Assembly (NCBI GenBank): GCA_964019135.1 | Contig: OZ025256.1 | Location: 14,515,911 to 14,579,910 of the forward strand | DNA length: 64,000 nt | From: Arenicola marina | Taxonomy: Eukaryota > Annelida > Polychaeta > Arenicolidae | Direction: 5' to 3' | Shown: positions 22,881 through 36,200 of the stretch, piece by piece | Layout: the number at the start of each line of letters is the position of its first letter | How positions within the stretch are numbered: the stretch's first letter is position 1 | Translations under genes and position numbers: made by a program | Notes under the pieces: generated by a model | What the model was told of the DNA's origin: nothing | The model's database searches: none | Seen by the model: only the letters and a program-made list of their open reading frames with translations

Positions 22881-25800
22881 TACAATGCGGTCACAAGGCC
22901 GAGGCTCCCACAGCCAGTAACAAGTCACACGTTGTATATTGCAGGTACAATGCGGTCACAAGGCCGAGGCTCCCACAGCCAGTAACAAGTCACACGTTGT
23001 ATATTGCAGGTACAATGCGGTCACAAGGCCGAGGCTCCTACAGCCAGTAACAAGTCACACGTTGTATATTGCAGGTACAATGTGGTCACAAGGCCGAGGC
23101 TCCTACAGCCAGTAACAAGTCACACGTTGTATATTGTAGGTACAATGCGGTCACAAGGCCGAGGCTCCTACAGCCAGTAACAAGTCACACGTTGTATATT
23201 GCAGGTACAATGTGGTCACAAGGCCGAGGCTCCTACAGCCAGTAACAAGTCACACGTTGTATATTGCAGGTACAATGCGGTCACAAGGCCGAGGCTCCTA
23301 CAGCCAGTAACAAGTCACACGTTGTATATTGTAGGTACAATTCGGTCACAAGGCCGAGGCTCCTACAGCCAGTAACAAGTCACACGTTGTATATTGCAGG
23401 TACAATGTGGTCACAAGGCCGAGGCCCCTACAGCCAGTAACAAGTCACACGTTGTATATTGCAGGTACAATGTGGTCACAAGGCCGAGGCTCCTACAGCC
23501 AGTAACAAGTCACACGTTGTATATTGCAGGTACAATGCAGTCACAAGGCCGAGGCTCCTACAGCCAGTAACAAGTCACACGTTGTATATTGCAGGTACAA
23601 TGTGGTCACAAGGCCGAGGCTCCTACAGCCAGTAGCAAGTCACACGTTGTATATTGTAGGTACAATTCGGTCACAAGGCCGAGGCTCCTACAGCCAGTAA
23701 CAAGTCACACGTTGTATATTGCAGGTACAATGCGGTCACTAGGCCGAGGCTCCTACAGCCAGTAGCAAGTCACACGTTGTATATTGCAGGTACAATGCAG
23801 TCACAAGGCCGAGGCTCCTACAGCCAGTAACAAGTCACACGTTGTATATTGCAGGTACAATGCGGTCACTAGGCCGAGGCTCCTACAGCCAGTAGCAAGT
23901 CACACGTTGTATATTGCAGGTACAATGCAGTCACAAGGCCGAGGCTCCTACAGCCAGTAACAAGTCACACGTTGTATATTGCAGGTACAATGCGGTCACA
24001 AGGCCGAGGCTCCTACAGCCAGTAACAAGTCACACGTTGTATATTGCAGGTACAATGTGGTCACAAGGCCGAGGCTCCTACAGCCAGTAGCAAGTCACAC
24101 GTTGTATATTGCAGGTACAATGCAGTCACAAGGCCGAGGCTCCTACAGCCAGTAACAAGTCACACGTTGTATATTGCAGGTACAATGCGGTCACAAGGCC
24201 GAGGCTCCTACAGCCAGTAACAAGTCACACGTTGTATATTGCAGGTACAATGCAGTCACAAGGCCGAGGCTCCTACAGCCAGTAACAAGTCACACGTTGT
24301 ATATTGCAGGTACAATGCGGTCACAAGGCCGAGGCTCCTACAGCCAGTAACAAGTCACACGTTGTATATTGCAGGTACAATGTGGTCACAAGGCCGAGGC
24401 TCCTACAGCCAGTAGCAAGTCACACGTTGTATATTGCAGGTACAATGCAGTCACAAGGCCGAGGCTCCTACAGCCAGTAACAAGTCACACGTTGTATATT
24501 GCAGGTACAATGCGGTCACAAGGCCGAGGCTCCTACAGCCAGTAACAAGTCACACGTTGTATATTGCAGGTACAATGCGGTCACAAGGCCGAGGCTCCTA
24601 CAGCCAGTAACAAGTCACACGTTGTATATTGCAGGTACAATGCGGTCACAAGGCTGAGGCTCCTACAGCCAGTAACAAGTCACACGTTGTATATTGCAGG
24701 TACAATGCGGTCACAAGGCCGAGGCTCCTGCAGCCAGTAACAAGTCACACGTTGTATATTGCAGGTACAATGCGGTCACAAGGCCGAGGCTCCTACAGCC
24801 AGTAACAAGTCACACGTTGTATATTGCAGGTACAATGCGGTCACAAGGCTGAGGCTCCTACAGCCAGTAACAAGTCACACGTTGTATATTGCAGGTACAA
24901 TGCGGTCACAAGGCTGAGGCTCCTACAGCCAGTAACAAGTCACACGTTGTATATTGCAGGTACAATGCGGTCACAAGGCCGAGGCTCCTGCAGCCAGTAA
25001 CAAGTCACACGTTGTATATTGCAGGTACAATGCGGTCACAAGGCCGAGGCTCCTGCAGCCAGTAACAAGTCACACGTTGTATATTGCAGGTACAATGCGG
25101 TCACAAGGCCGAGGCTCCTACAGCCAGTAACAAGTCACACGTTGTATATTGCAGGTACAATGTGGTCACAAGGCCGAGGCTCCTACAGCCAGTAACAAGT
25201 CACACGTTGTATATTGCAGGTACAATGCGGTCACAAGGCCGAGACTCCTACAGCCAGTAACAAGTCACACGTTGTATATTGCAGGTACAATGTGGTCACA
25301 AGGCCGAGGCTCCTACAGCCAGTAACAAGTCACACGTTGTATATTGCAGGTACAATGCGGTCACAAGGCCGAGGCTCCTACAGCCAGTAGCAAGTCACAC
25401 GTTGTATATTGCAGGTACAATGTGGTCACAAGGCCGAGGCTCCTACAGCCAGTAGCAAGTCACACGTTGTATATTGCAGGTACAATGTGGTCACAAGGCC
25501 GAGGCTCCTACAGCCAGTAACAAGTCACACGTTGTATATTGCAGGTACAATGCGGTCACAAGGCCGAGGCTCCTACAGCCAGTAGCAAGTCACACGTTGT
25601 ATATTGCAGGTACAATGCGGTCTCAAGGCCGAGGCTCCTACAGCCAGTAACAAGTCACACGTTGTATATTGCAGGTACAATGCGGTCACAGGGCCGAGGC
25701 TCCTACAGCCAGTAACAAGTCACACGTTGTATATTGCAGGTACAATGCGGTCACAGGGCCGAGGCTCCTACAGCCAGTAACAAGTCACACGTTGTATATT

Positions 25801-26975
25801 GCAGGTACAATGTGGTTACAAGGCCGAGGCTCCTACAGCCAGTAACAAGTCACACGTTGTATATTGCAGGTACAATGCGGTCTCAAGGCCGAGGCTCCTA
25901 CAGCCAGTAACAAGTCACACGTTGTATATTGCAGGTACAATGTGGTCACAAGGCCGAGGCTCCTACAGCCAGTAACAAGTCACACGTTGTATATTGCAGG
26001 TACAATGCGGTCACAAGGCCGAGGCTCCTACAGCCAGTAGCAAGTCACACGTTGTATATTGCAGGTACAATGTGGTCACAAGGCCGAGGCTCCTACAGCC
26101 AGTAGCAAGTCACACGTTGTATATTGCAGGTACAATGCGGTCACAAGGCCGAGGCTCCTACAGCCAGTAGCAAGTCACACGTTGTATATTGCAGGTACAA
26201 TGCGGTCACAAGGCCGAGGCTCCTACAGCCAGTAACAAGTCACACGTTGTATATTGCAGGTACAATGCAGTCACAAGGCCGAGGCTCCTACAGCCAGTAA
26301 CAAGTCACACGTTGTATATTGCAGGTACAATGCGGTCACAAGGCCGAGGCTCCTACAGCCAGTAACAAGTCACACGTTGTATATTGCAGGTACAATGCGG
26401 TCACAAGGCCGAGGCTCCTACAGCCAGTAACAAGTCACACGTTGTATATTGCAGGTACAATGCGGTCACAAGGCCGAGGCTCCTACAGCCAGTAACAAGT
26501 CACACGTTGTATATTGCAGGTACAATGCGGTCACAAGGCCGAGGCTCCTACAGCCAGTAACAAGTCACACGTTGTATATTGCAGGTACAATGCAGTCACA
26601 AGGCCGAGGCTCCTACAGCCAGTAACAAGTCACACGTTGTATATTGCAGGTACAATGCGGTCACAAGGCCGAGGCTCCTACAGCCAGTAGCAAGTCACAC
26701 GTTGTATATTGCAGGTACAATGCGGTCACAAGGCCGAGGCTCCTACAGCCAGTAACAAGTCACACGTTGTATATTGCAGGTACAATGCGGTCACAAGGCC
26801 GAGGCTCCTACAGCCAGTAACAAGTCACACGTTGTATATTGCAGGTACAATGCGGTCACAAGGCCGAGGCTCCTACAGCCAGTAACAAGTCACACGTTGT
26901 ATATTGCAGGTACAATGCGGTCACAAGGCCGAGGCTCCTACAGCCAGTAACAAGTCACACGTTGTATATTGCAGG
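22881..26975. repeat. 65-bp satellite, 63 units, carrying the TAF5L stop codon
   Basis: 4095 bp is exactly 63 x 65; every unit appears to be 65 bp, differing only by substitutions (for example TGCGG/TGTGG/TGCAG and TAACAAG/TAGCAAG). In the gene's sense the unit starts CCTGCAATATACAACG and includes the codons for the last 17 residues of TAF5L plus TGA. Only the unit next to 26976 is joined to the real exon; the other 62 run downstream of the stop as 3' UTR or flank. Confidence 0.95.
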
Positions 26976-29900
26976 TGGTGTAGCGTGGTGCCTTTCGACC
27001 CCAAGGAACGCAGCAGCTCAGGCGAAGAGTGGCTCTCCCTAGCGGGGAAGACAATAAACATACGATATAGATTCGTTGCTATGGTAACGGATCAATGTTC
27101 CATGGAAGTAGAATATGACCAGCGAAGTCACGTGACTACAAATGTATAGTTACTGCACCAAATAGATTATTTTGGTAAATGCACCGCGTGAGTAGTAAGT
27201 GAGCGACACGGAAACAATGAAAAACAACCCTAATTACATATAAGGTATATCTTGCAACATCACAGAAACTATTTCAAGGCATAACGCACACAATCATCCA
27301 CATGTTTAATCATGTCGAACAGAATTATATATTAAGACGTTCCCCACACTGCAATATATTTCCGTAAAAGTAAAGGATCTGGTAAAGGCTATTTGGTAAA
27401 TTCCTTCTAATATAAGACCGAACCTGAGGGTCAGACTCACCCGGGGGTGGAGGGGTCACTGATCGTGCTGGGGGTGTGCACGTCCCATATCTTGACCGCT
27501 CCGTCAAGGCCACCTGAAGTTCAAGGTCAAGGGGCTTTGAACTCATATCTTAACTCATTCAACTCATTCAACTAGACTTATATTTTGACGTTTTGGGTAA
27601 TCTTACAAGCCCTTCATTGAGCGAGCCACAGATTTCCACACCACTTAAAGCTGCTCATACAGCAAACTCCGAAACCAACATTATGAGCTATGACCTTAGA
27701 CAAGAATGGCCGTATGCGCACGGACGTGGTAACAACATAGCCGCGCGAGAATTGAATTTAAATGGTCTAATTGCAAGATTACCCGGTGAAAACTTGACAG
27801 TGCGATGGCAAATCAAGCATGGATGTAGCTGATACTTGAAATTGCGGGCTTTAGAAGGCGATATTGCAGAAAATACGACACAAAATACCAACATTAGGTT
27901 GCTGCTGATAATATCGCCCAAAACCGTGTGGATTAGCGGTGTACAGTTGGCAGTGTGCAGCTGGAATCAGGGACTGTGTCAAAATTTTCCATGGGGAAAA
28001 ATAAGCGCCGTAGAAGCAGTAGCGGTGCAAAAAGCGACGCAGACATCGAAAAGAATCAACGCACGCTCGCTTCCTGGTTTGAGAAAGAAGACGTCTCCGA
28101 CGACACATTACTAGAAAGCAACAAGATGGCAGACACAGAAAAGCTGGATCACATCATAGGACTAGTGTCGTGTCTGCCTGAAATACGGGCCGCTGTAACT
28201 ACACTAAAGAAAGACGTGCAGGACCTGAAAGAAGCGGTTCAGTTTAACAGCGGGCGGACCGATGCACTCGAGAAAGAAAACACGACCCTCAAGGAAAAGG
28301 TAAAGGCTTTGGAGCAACGTAATGCCGGTGCTGAGCTTGAGGAGCTGAAACATCAACATGAGAAGCTGCAGAGTGAGGTGCAGGCCCTGGAGCAGTACAG
28401 CCGACGGGAAAATCTGGTGTTTTACGGTGTGAAGGAGGTAGCAGGTGACGTCCAAGAAGATTGTAGCCGCATCATACTGGATATCCTTAAGACGAAGTTA
28501 GGAATACAAGCTGCAGATGATATCAAGCTTCAACGCTGTCACCGACTTGGAAAAAGGCCGGCGACAGGAGCTACACAGGGACGCGGCAGGCCAATCATCG
28601 CGCGTTTCGCGTTCTTTAAAGATCGTGAGGAGGCTTGGAAAAACAAGAAGTCTCTTCGTGGGAGCAACGTGTTTGTGGAAGAGGATTTCCCAAGAGTGAT
28701 CCAGGAGGAACGACGGCGTCTGCTGCCAGCTCTGAAGGCAGCCAGGGCAGATGGGGCGCGCGCTACTCTGTCGGGGAATATTCTGGTGATAAACGGCAGC
28801 AGGTATTCCATACGGACGCTCCATTTAATGCCGGAAGGTTGGTCGAAGTGCGTTGTGGATCGAGTTGAAAGTGGAACTTCGAGACTGTGATTGAATTTTG
28901 TGCCCTAAAGAAATTAATTGTCAGAGGTGTGTTGACCGTGGAGACGGTCCCTCGCGGAGTATTTTTTGCTACCCAGTATTTGAGCTCACTGGAATGGGCG
29001 GGCATTCATGCATAACATCTGCTATGAGATATGAGTTTATTTTAGCCCAGCCGGGCGAGCGAAGCTGATTCTCGCGAGCTGTGCGTACTGTACTGCATTT
29101 TGAGTTAATCTGTATCCTGTCACTGGTACATTTAAGCCCCCCCATTTAACGATTATTTAGCGATTACGTCCTATTTTCTAATTTTCTTATAGTTAGATGC
29201 AGTACGGCCTGTATAACATCAACAATACGAAAGAACACTCCTTTCAAAAATTAAATGGTCCTTTTTTTCCTGCATATGTTTAAATCTGAATACCACTCTA
29301 ATTCATGGCAGCACTTATCAGATTATGGCAAAGCGGTTGCGTTATTGTGTTTTGAAACGTTTCTACTCTGGATGGTTGTATAGAAATCTGTAGTTTAAAT
29401 GCACGTGGGCTGGGTTCCCCTCTGAAACGTGCAGATGTTATGAGTTGGTTGCAAGAGAAAAAATTTTCAATTTGTTGTCTTCAGGATGTGCATTTTGATA
29501 AGGTAACGCAAACTAAATTAGAGGATGAGTATAATGCTACATTCTTCATAAACTCGCCATCGTCCCGTTCACGTGGAGTTGCCATAATATTAAAGAAACA
29601 ATTTGAGTATATTGTACATAATGTTTATAGAGATGAAGATGGCAACGTGTTGATATTGGATATAACTATGTGTAACAATAGATTAACTCTTGGTTGTATT
29701 TATGGACCGAACAAAGATAGGCCTGAGTTTTATGAGAACCTGAAATGTAGAATTAACTCGTTTGAAAATTCTAGTGCAATAATATGTGGTGACTGGAATT
29801 TGGTCTTATCACAAGAGAAGGATACAACCGGATATAAAAATGAGAACAATGTTAAAGCGCGAACGGTTTTACTAAATATGATGGAGGAGTTGGAGTTGTT

Positions 29901-32900
29901 TGATTACTGGCGTGTCTGCCGCCCGACAATGCGGAGGTTCACTTGGACCAACCAACAAAGGAAATCACAACGAGCGAGGTTAGACTTCTTTTTGACCTCA
30001 AGCGATATTAACTCCATGTTGAGGGGAACCTCTATTATTTCAGGCTACAGAACTGATCATTCTTTGGTAGTCATAAAGGTTGACTTTTGTTTAGCACCCA
30101 GGGGTAAAGGCTACTGGAAATTTAATAATTCTTTACTGAAAGACCTAGAATATTGTAAATTGGTACGGGAATGGGTCAAGGAAACAGTAGATTTTTATCA
30201 CAATGAACTGGATGACCAACTGTTGTTTGAAATGATTAAACTGGAGATTCGAGGTCGTACTATCAGTTACTGTAGTCATAAAAAGAACCTTTCGCTAAAA
30301 AGAGAATCTATTCTAGAAACCCAAATCAATCAAATAGAGTCTGCAAGTAACCAAACTGATTTATTATCGTTGGAGGAACTAAAATTCGATCTGGAGCAAC
30401 TTAGGCTAGCTAAGGTGAGGGGAAATATTATGCGGTCCAGGGTTAAATGGTATGAAGAGGGTGAGAAAGCCAGCCAGTATTTTTGTAGTTTAGAGAAGCG
30501 GAATTATATAAGTAAGTTAATAAACAGATTAGTAGTGGATGGGGTAGAAGTAAATACACCGAAGGAAGTTTTGATAGAACTTAGAAAATATTATGAGACA
30601 CTGTATTCGAATGCCGATGATCAGAGGCAAGAGTCTTTATTTGATACGTTTTTACAATCGGCTAACGTTAAAAAGTTAACTGATCAACAATGTGAGCTTT
30701 GTGAAGGCAATATTACAATACAAGAAATAAAGCTGATTGTTAAAAATATGAAAAATAATAAAACCCCGGGCAGCGATGGTTTCCCCATCGACTTTTACAA
30801 AGTATTTTGGAGGGAATTAGGGGCCTATCTGTGTCGCAGTCTTGAACATGCTTTTTGTGTAGAGGAGTTGTCTATTAGTCGGAGGCAAGGGGTAATCACG
30901 TGTTTACCTAAAGGGGATAAACCCAAGGAATTTTTAAAAAATTGGCGACCTATATCTCTACTAAATGTGGATTTCAAGATTCTGACAGGGGTTTTAGCAC
31001 ATAGAATGAAACAAGTTTTACCTGACATAATTAGCAGTGACCAGAAGGGTTTTTTAAAGGGGCGATTTATAGGTGAAAACACACGGTTAGTCTATGATAT
31101 GATGCACTATATGGTAAATAATAACAGGACTGGCATGTTACTTTTAATAGACTTTGAAAAGGCATTTGATACGTTAAGTTGGAGATATATTAACCGAGTT
31201 TTTGAAGCATACGGTTTCGGTCCATCGTTTATTAAATGGTTTAATTTGATATATAAACAGCCTAGTAGTTGCGTAATAAACAATGGCAACTTTTCAGAAA
31301 GGTTTACTCTAGAGAGAGGTTGCAGACAAGGTGACCCCTTGTCACCATACATCTTTATTCTAGCTATAGAACCACTTGCTATGTATTTGAAAAACGACTC
31401 TTCAGTAAAAGGTATTGTAATTAAATGTACACAGTTTCTTATAGGTCAGTACGCGGATGATACATTCTTGATGTTGGACGGAAGCGAAAAGTCAGTAAGA
31501 CGAGTGTTAAAAATTATGGAGTTGTTTTATAGGGTGTCTGGCTTGCGTATGAATATTGATAAAACAAAAGCGGTATGGTTTGGAAAAAAACGGGATGTTA
31601 ATTTCTGTAAAGATATAGCACTGGACTGGGCTGATGAATTTACATTGTTGGGTATTAAATTTACACTAGATTTGGATAGAATTATATCATTAAACTACGA
31701 CAGTAAACTAGTAGAATTCAGTAGAATATTACAAGCATATGGCAAGCGAAACCTGTCACTCAGGGGAAGGGTGATGGTAGTAAAGTCTTTAGCGTTACCT
31801 AAGCTGGTGCATGTTATATCGGCCTTACCCACGCCGGGACAGGCGTATATGGACAAGTTCACCAGTGCAATCCGCAATTACATTTGGAAAGGTAGAAAAT
31901 CCAAAGTTTCGATGAATCAGATTTGCCAGTCCATTGAAGCTGGAGGTGTAGGTAACACTCATGTTCCGTCATTCTTTAAAGCGCTTAAGCTTGCATGGAT
32001 TCCACGCCTTATAAATACTTCTGGGACGTGGCAACAACATTTTCAAGATACCATTTGTGAGGAAAAAAAGTTGTTGTGGGAGCTAGATCCTCGATCGTTA
32101 GTACCATATTGTAAAGTTCGAAATCCTTTTTGGGCCGAGGTCGTGAAAGCCTGGTATTTCTATCTGAAAACCCAAAGTGGAGATTCTAGTTACGACGTAT
32201 ATAGGTATCCAATTTGGAACACGTATTTTCTAACCAACCAAAACGTAATTTCCAGGAAAAAAGAGTTCATAAACAAAGGGCTGTGTTATTTTAAGGATTT
32301 ACTTAATGATAACGGAGATCTACTTGGATGGGTAGAATTTAAGGAGCGCTACAATACAAGTATAAATTTTGCTGACTTTTATAGCCTTATGCATTGTCTT
32401 CCAAGAGAGTGGAAGCAGACATGTAGCACATATCAAGAAATTGCGGTAAATTTTGAAAATACTTGTTTGGAGAAGGTATCCCGAGAGAAACGAATATGTC
32501 ATTATATCTATAATAATCTTGTCAAGTGTCTTAAGGTTAATAAACGCAATGAAACTAAATGGGAAGGAGAACTTCGATGTACCATCTCAGCCCCTGAATG
32601 GAAATGTTTTTATAAATTGCCGTACATAGCTACTATTGATGAGCGATTAAGGAGCTTTCAATTTGACATACTGCATCATACTACCGCCACAAATGTATAT
32701 CTTAAGACCTGCAAGATACGAGAGAATGACAATTGTTCGTTTTGTCACACAGACCCGGAAACTATAATGCATCTTTTTTGCGAGTGTCCCTATATAAAGC
32801 AACTTTGGGTAACATTGGTCACATGGTTGGAACAGTACATTGAAATTAACATTGTTAATTTGTTTTCAAAGAAAATAATCTTGCTTGGAATCTCTAAGAA

Positions 32901-33203
32901 TAAATATGGCAATCTTTTCAACCATATACTATTGATCATTAAAAGATATATATATGGTAGTAAATGAAAAGGTAGTAAGCCGTCTTTTCAAGGGTGTAAA
33001 AATGCAATCAAGTTTTACTATCAAATAGAAAAATATATTTCGCATGATAAAGGCGGGTACAGTTTAACGATTTTCGATAACAAATGGAGTCCTTTGCGAC
33101 ATGCCCTCGATTGCCAGTAAACTACGGTAGAGACATTATTTTTGTTTACTATGAAACCACCGCTACGTTTTGGTTATTATGTAATGTGTTTGTGCTGCCT
33201 ATG

Positions 33204-33234
<31 letters not shown>

Positions 33235-36200
33235 ATTATGAGCTTTCATCACAACGTCCTGGACACATTGCCTCACTGTGAGAATTTTAACCATGTCCGT
33301 AGATATGCTATTATCTGTTAAACGGCAAAAAGGTGCAGCACAGTTTTGGTGACGTAGTACACAAGAACGCCACACTCTCGCACACGAGATGTACCAATCT
33401 GACCCAAAAAGACCCAGTATAACAAGATGTTATTTATTGCAAACAAGAGGTGCTCTTAGAGCCTACACAACCAGGTGGGTCTACAAGTCAAAGGGGGCTA
33501 CTTTTCTATTCCAAATGCCAATATGCCGACCCATAACATGATACGTGCCCCATAATTGACATGGTATGGCGGTATAGTGATGGTATAAAAATCTTTAACC
33601 AGGGCTTCATTGAAGCTCATATAAATCAAAGCATTGTTAGAGTTGCACATCGAGCTTTTTCCCGCCCAAAACTAAAGAATCAACACACAAATAAGAATCA
33701 GTTCTTGAATCATCCAAGATTTCTGTTGTCTATATTCCACGCAAACCAGGCTGCCAAATGGAGTCTCTGAGCCTTGCCCGTGATATCAATTTACCACAGG
33801 TTCTCAACTTAGTGGTAGACGTCATCAGTGTTTGTGTGCTTCACGACGCTCTGTTATAAGTAGCAGTGCCGCGACAGAGTTCCGCGGTGTCCCGGGATAG
33901 ACACGTTTGCCACACCACAGCCAAAACGGCGATGTTTATTAGGTTTCTAAATTTATGGAATGAAACAATTGAGTTTTCTGCAAATTGTGATATATATGTC
34001 GCCTGGGCTTAGTTTTGGCGGGACAGAGCTCGATATGCAACTCCAACTGATTGGGCGGATGGCGGATGTCACGTGACGTCTGATGGACTTACCGGAAGCC
34101 AACACTGTGCTCTCCCCGTTAAAGGTCAGAGAATGGATGACCTCTGTGTGACCTTTGAAGTCCCGCAACAATGACCCTGAACTGAGATCCCAGACCTTGA
34201 CCCTCTTATCTTCACCTGACGGAGGGAAGGATTAACATCAATAAGACCACAAAAATGTCACAAAATCAAAATGTCCAACATGTCCATCGCTAGATGGCGC
34301 CACTGTATGTCGACCAACAAGCCATTGCAGCCAATGACATGATACGAGACCGAGACGCCTCCTAACGACACCGCGGGGTCACCACGTGGCGTGGTAGTAG
34401 CGTGGTCGCCTATTGTCAAGCGAGCTCTGCTAAGCCATCCCAGGCGATCGGTGCGGGGTTCGAGCCTCACAGCCCAGGCGATCGGTGCGGGGTTCGAGCC
34501 TCACAGCCCAGGCGGTCGGTGCGGGGTTCGAGCCTCACAGCCCAGGCGATCGGTGCGGGGTTCGAACCTCCCAGCCCAGGCGACCGGTGCGGGGTTCGAG
34601 CCTCACAGCCCAAGCGACCGGTGCGGGGTTCGAGCCTCACATACCAGGCGACCGGTGCGGGGAGCGAGCCTCACAGCCCAAGCGGTCGGTGCGGGGTTCG
34701 AGCCTCACAGCCCAGGCGGTCGGTGCGGGGTTCGAGCCTCAAAGCCCAAGCGGCCGGTGCGGGGTTCGAGCCTCACAGCCCAGGCGGCCGGTGCGGGGAG
34801 CGAGCCTCACAGCCCAAGCGGTCGGTGCGGGGTTCGAGCCTCACAGCCCAGGCGGTCGGTGCGGGGTTCGAGCCTCACAGCCCAAGCGGTCGGTGCGGGG
34901 TTCGAGCCTCACAGCCCAAGCGACCGGTGCGGGGTTCGAGTCTCACAGCCCAGGCGGCCGGTGCGGGGTTCGAGCCTCACAGCCCAGGCGGCCGGTGCGG
35001 GGTTCGAGCCTCACAGCCCAAGCGGTCGGTGCGGGGTTCGAGCCTCACAGCCCAAGCGGTCGGTGCGGGGTTCGAGCCTCACAGCCCAGGCGGCCTCACA
35101 GCCCAAGCGACCGGTGCGGGGTTCGAGCCTCACAGCCCAGGCGGCCGGTGCGGGGTTCGAGCCTCACAGCCCAGGCGGTCGGTGCGGGGTTCGAGCCTCA
35201 CAGCCCAAGCGGTCGGTGCGGGGTTCGAGCATCACAGCCCAAGCGGTCGGTGCGGGGTTCGAGCCTCACAGCCCAGGCGGCCGGTGCGGGGTTCGAGCCT
35301 CACAGCCCAGGCGGTCGGTGCGGGGTTCGAGCCTCACAGCCCAGGCGACCGGTGCGGGGTTCGAGCCTCACAGCCCAGGCGGCCGGTGCGGGGTTCGAGC
35401 CTGACAGCCCAAGCGGTCGGTGCGGGGTTCGAGCCTCACAGCCCAAGCGACCGGTGCGGGGTTCGAGCCTCACAGCCCAGGCGGCCGGTGCGGGGAGCGA
35501 GCCTCACAGCCCCAGCGACCGGTGCGGGGTTCGAGCCTCACAGCCCAGGCGGTCGGTGCGGGGTTCGAGCCTCACAGCCCAAGCGGTCGGTGCGGGGTTC
35601 GAGCCTCACAGCCCAAGCGACCGGTGCGGGGTTCGAGCCTCACAGCCCAGGCGGCCGGTGCGGGGTTCGAGCCTCACAGCCCAGGCGACCGGTGCGGGGT
35701 TCGCGGCTCACAGCCCAGGCGGTCGGTGCGGGGTTCGAGCCTCACAGCCCAAGCGGTCGGTGCGGGGTTCGAGCCTCACAGCCCAGGCGGCCGGTGCGGG
35801 GTTCGAGCCTCACAGCCCAGGCGACCGGTGCGGGGTTCGCGGCTCACAGCCCAGGCGGTCGGTGCGGGGTTCGAGCCTCACAGCCCAGGCGGTCGGTGCG
35901 GGGTTCGAGCCTCACAGCCCAAGCGGTCGGTGCGGGGTTCGAGCCTCACAGCCCAAGCGGGCGGTGCGGGGTTCGAGCCTCACAGCCCAAGCGGTCGGTG
36001 CGGGGTTCGAGCCTCACAGCCCAGGCGGTCGGTGCGGGGTTCGAGCCTCACAGCCCAGGCGGCCGGTGCGGGGTTCGAGCCTCACAGCCCAGGCGACCGG
36101 TGCGGGGTTCGCGGCTCACAGCCCAGGCGGTCGGTGCGGGGTTCGAGCCTCACAGCCCAAGCGGTCGGTGCGGGGTTCGAGCCTCACAGCCCAGGCGGCC

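Larger units (their letters stand above)
27690..33233 (+). mobile_element. Full-length L1/Tx1-type LINE in a TAF5L intron
   Basis: It lies antisense to TAF5L between exons 13 and 14. A 12-bp target duplication, ACATTATGAGCT, flanks it at 27678-27689 and 33233-33244. It ends in 30 A. It has two open frames, ORF1 with a coiled coil and RNA-binding fold, and ORF2 with APE endonuclease and reverse transcriptase. The perfect duplication and long open frames indicate recent insertion. Confidence 0.92.

Noticed and set aside
22881-26975. A CRISPR-like regular array
   Set aside because: Units abut without unique spacers, the unit is 65 bp, and the setting is a eukaryotic gene.
26976-27149. A plus-strand exon (TTGCAG acceptor, then VVPFDPKERSSSGEEW) after the 65-bp array
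   Set aside because: The same bases are the minus-strand terminal exon of TAF5L with agreeing phase and family-like C-terminus, which explains them better.
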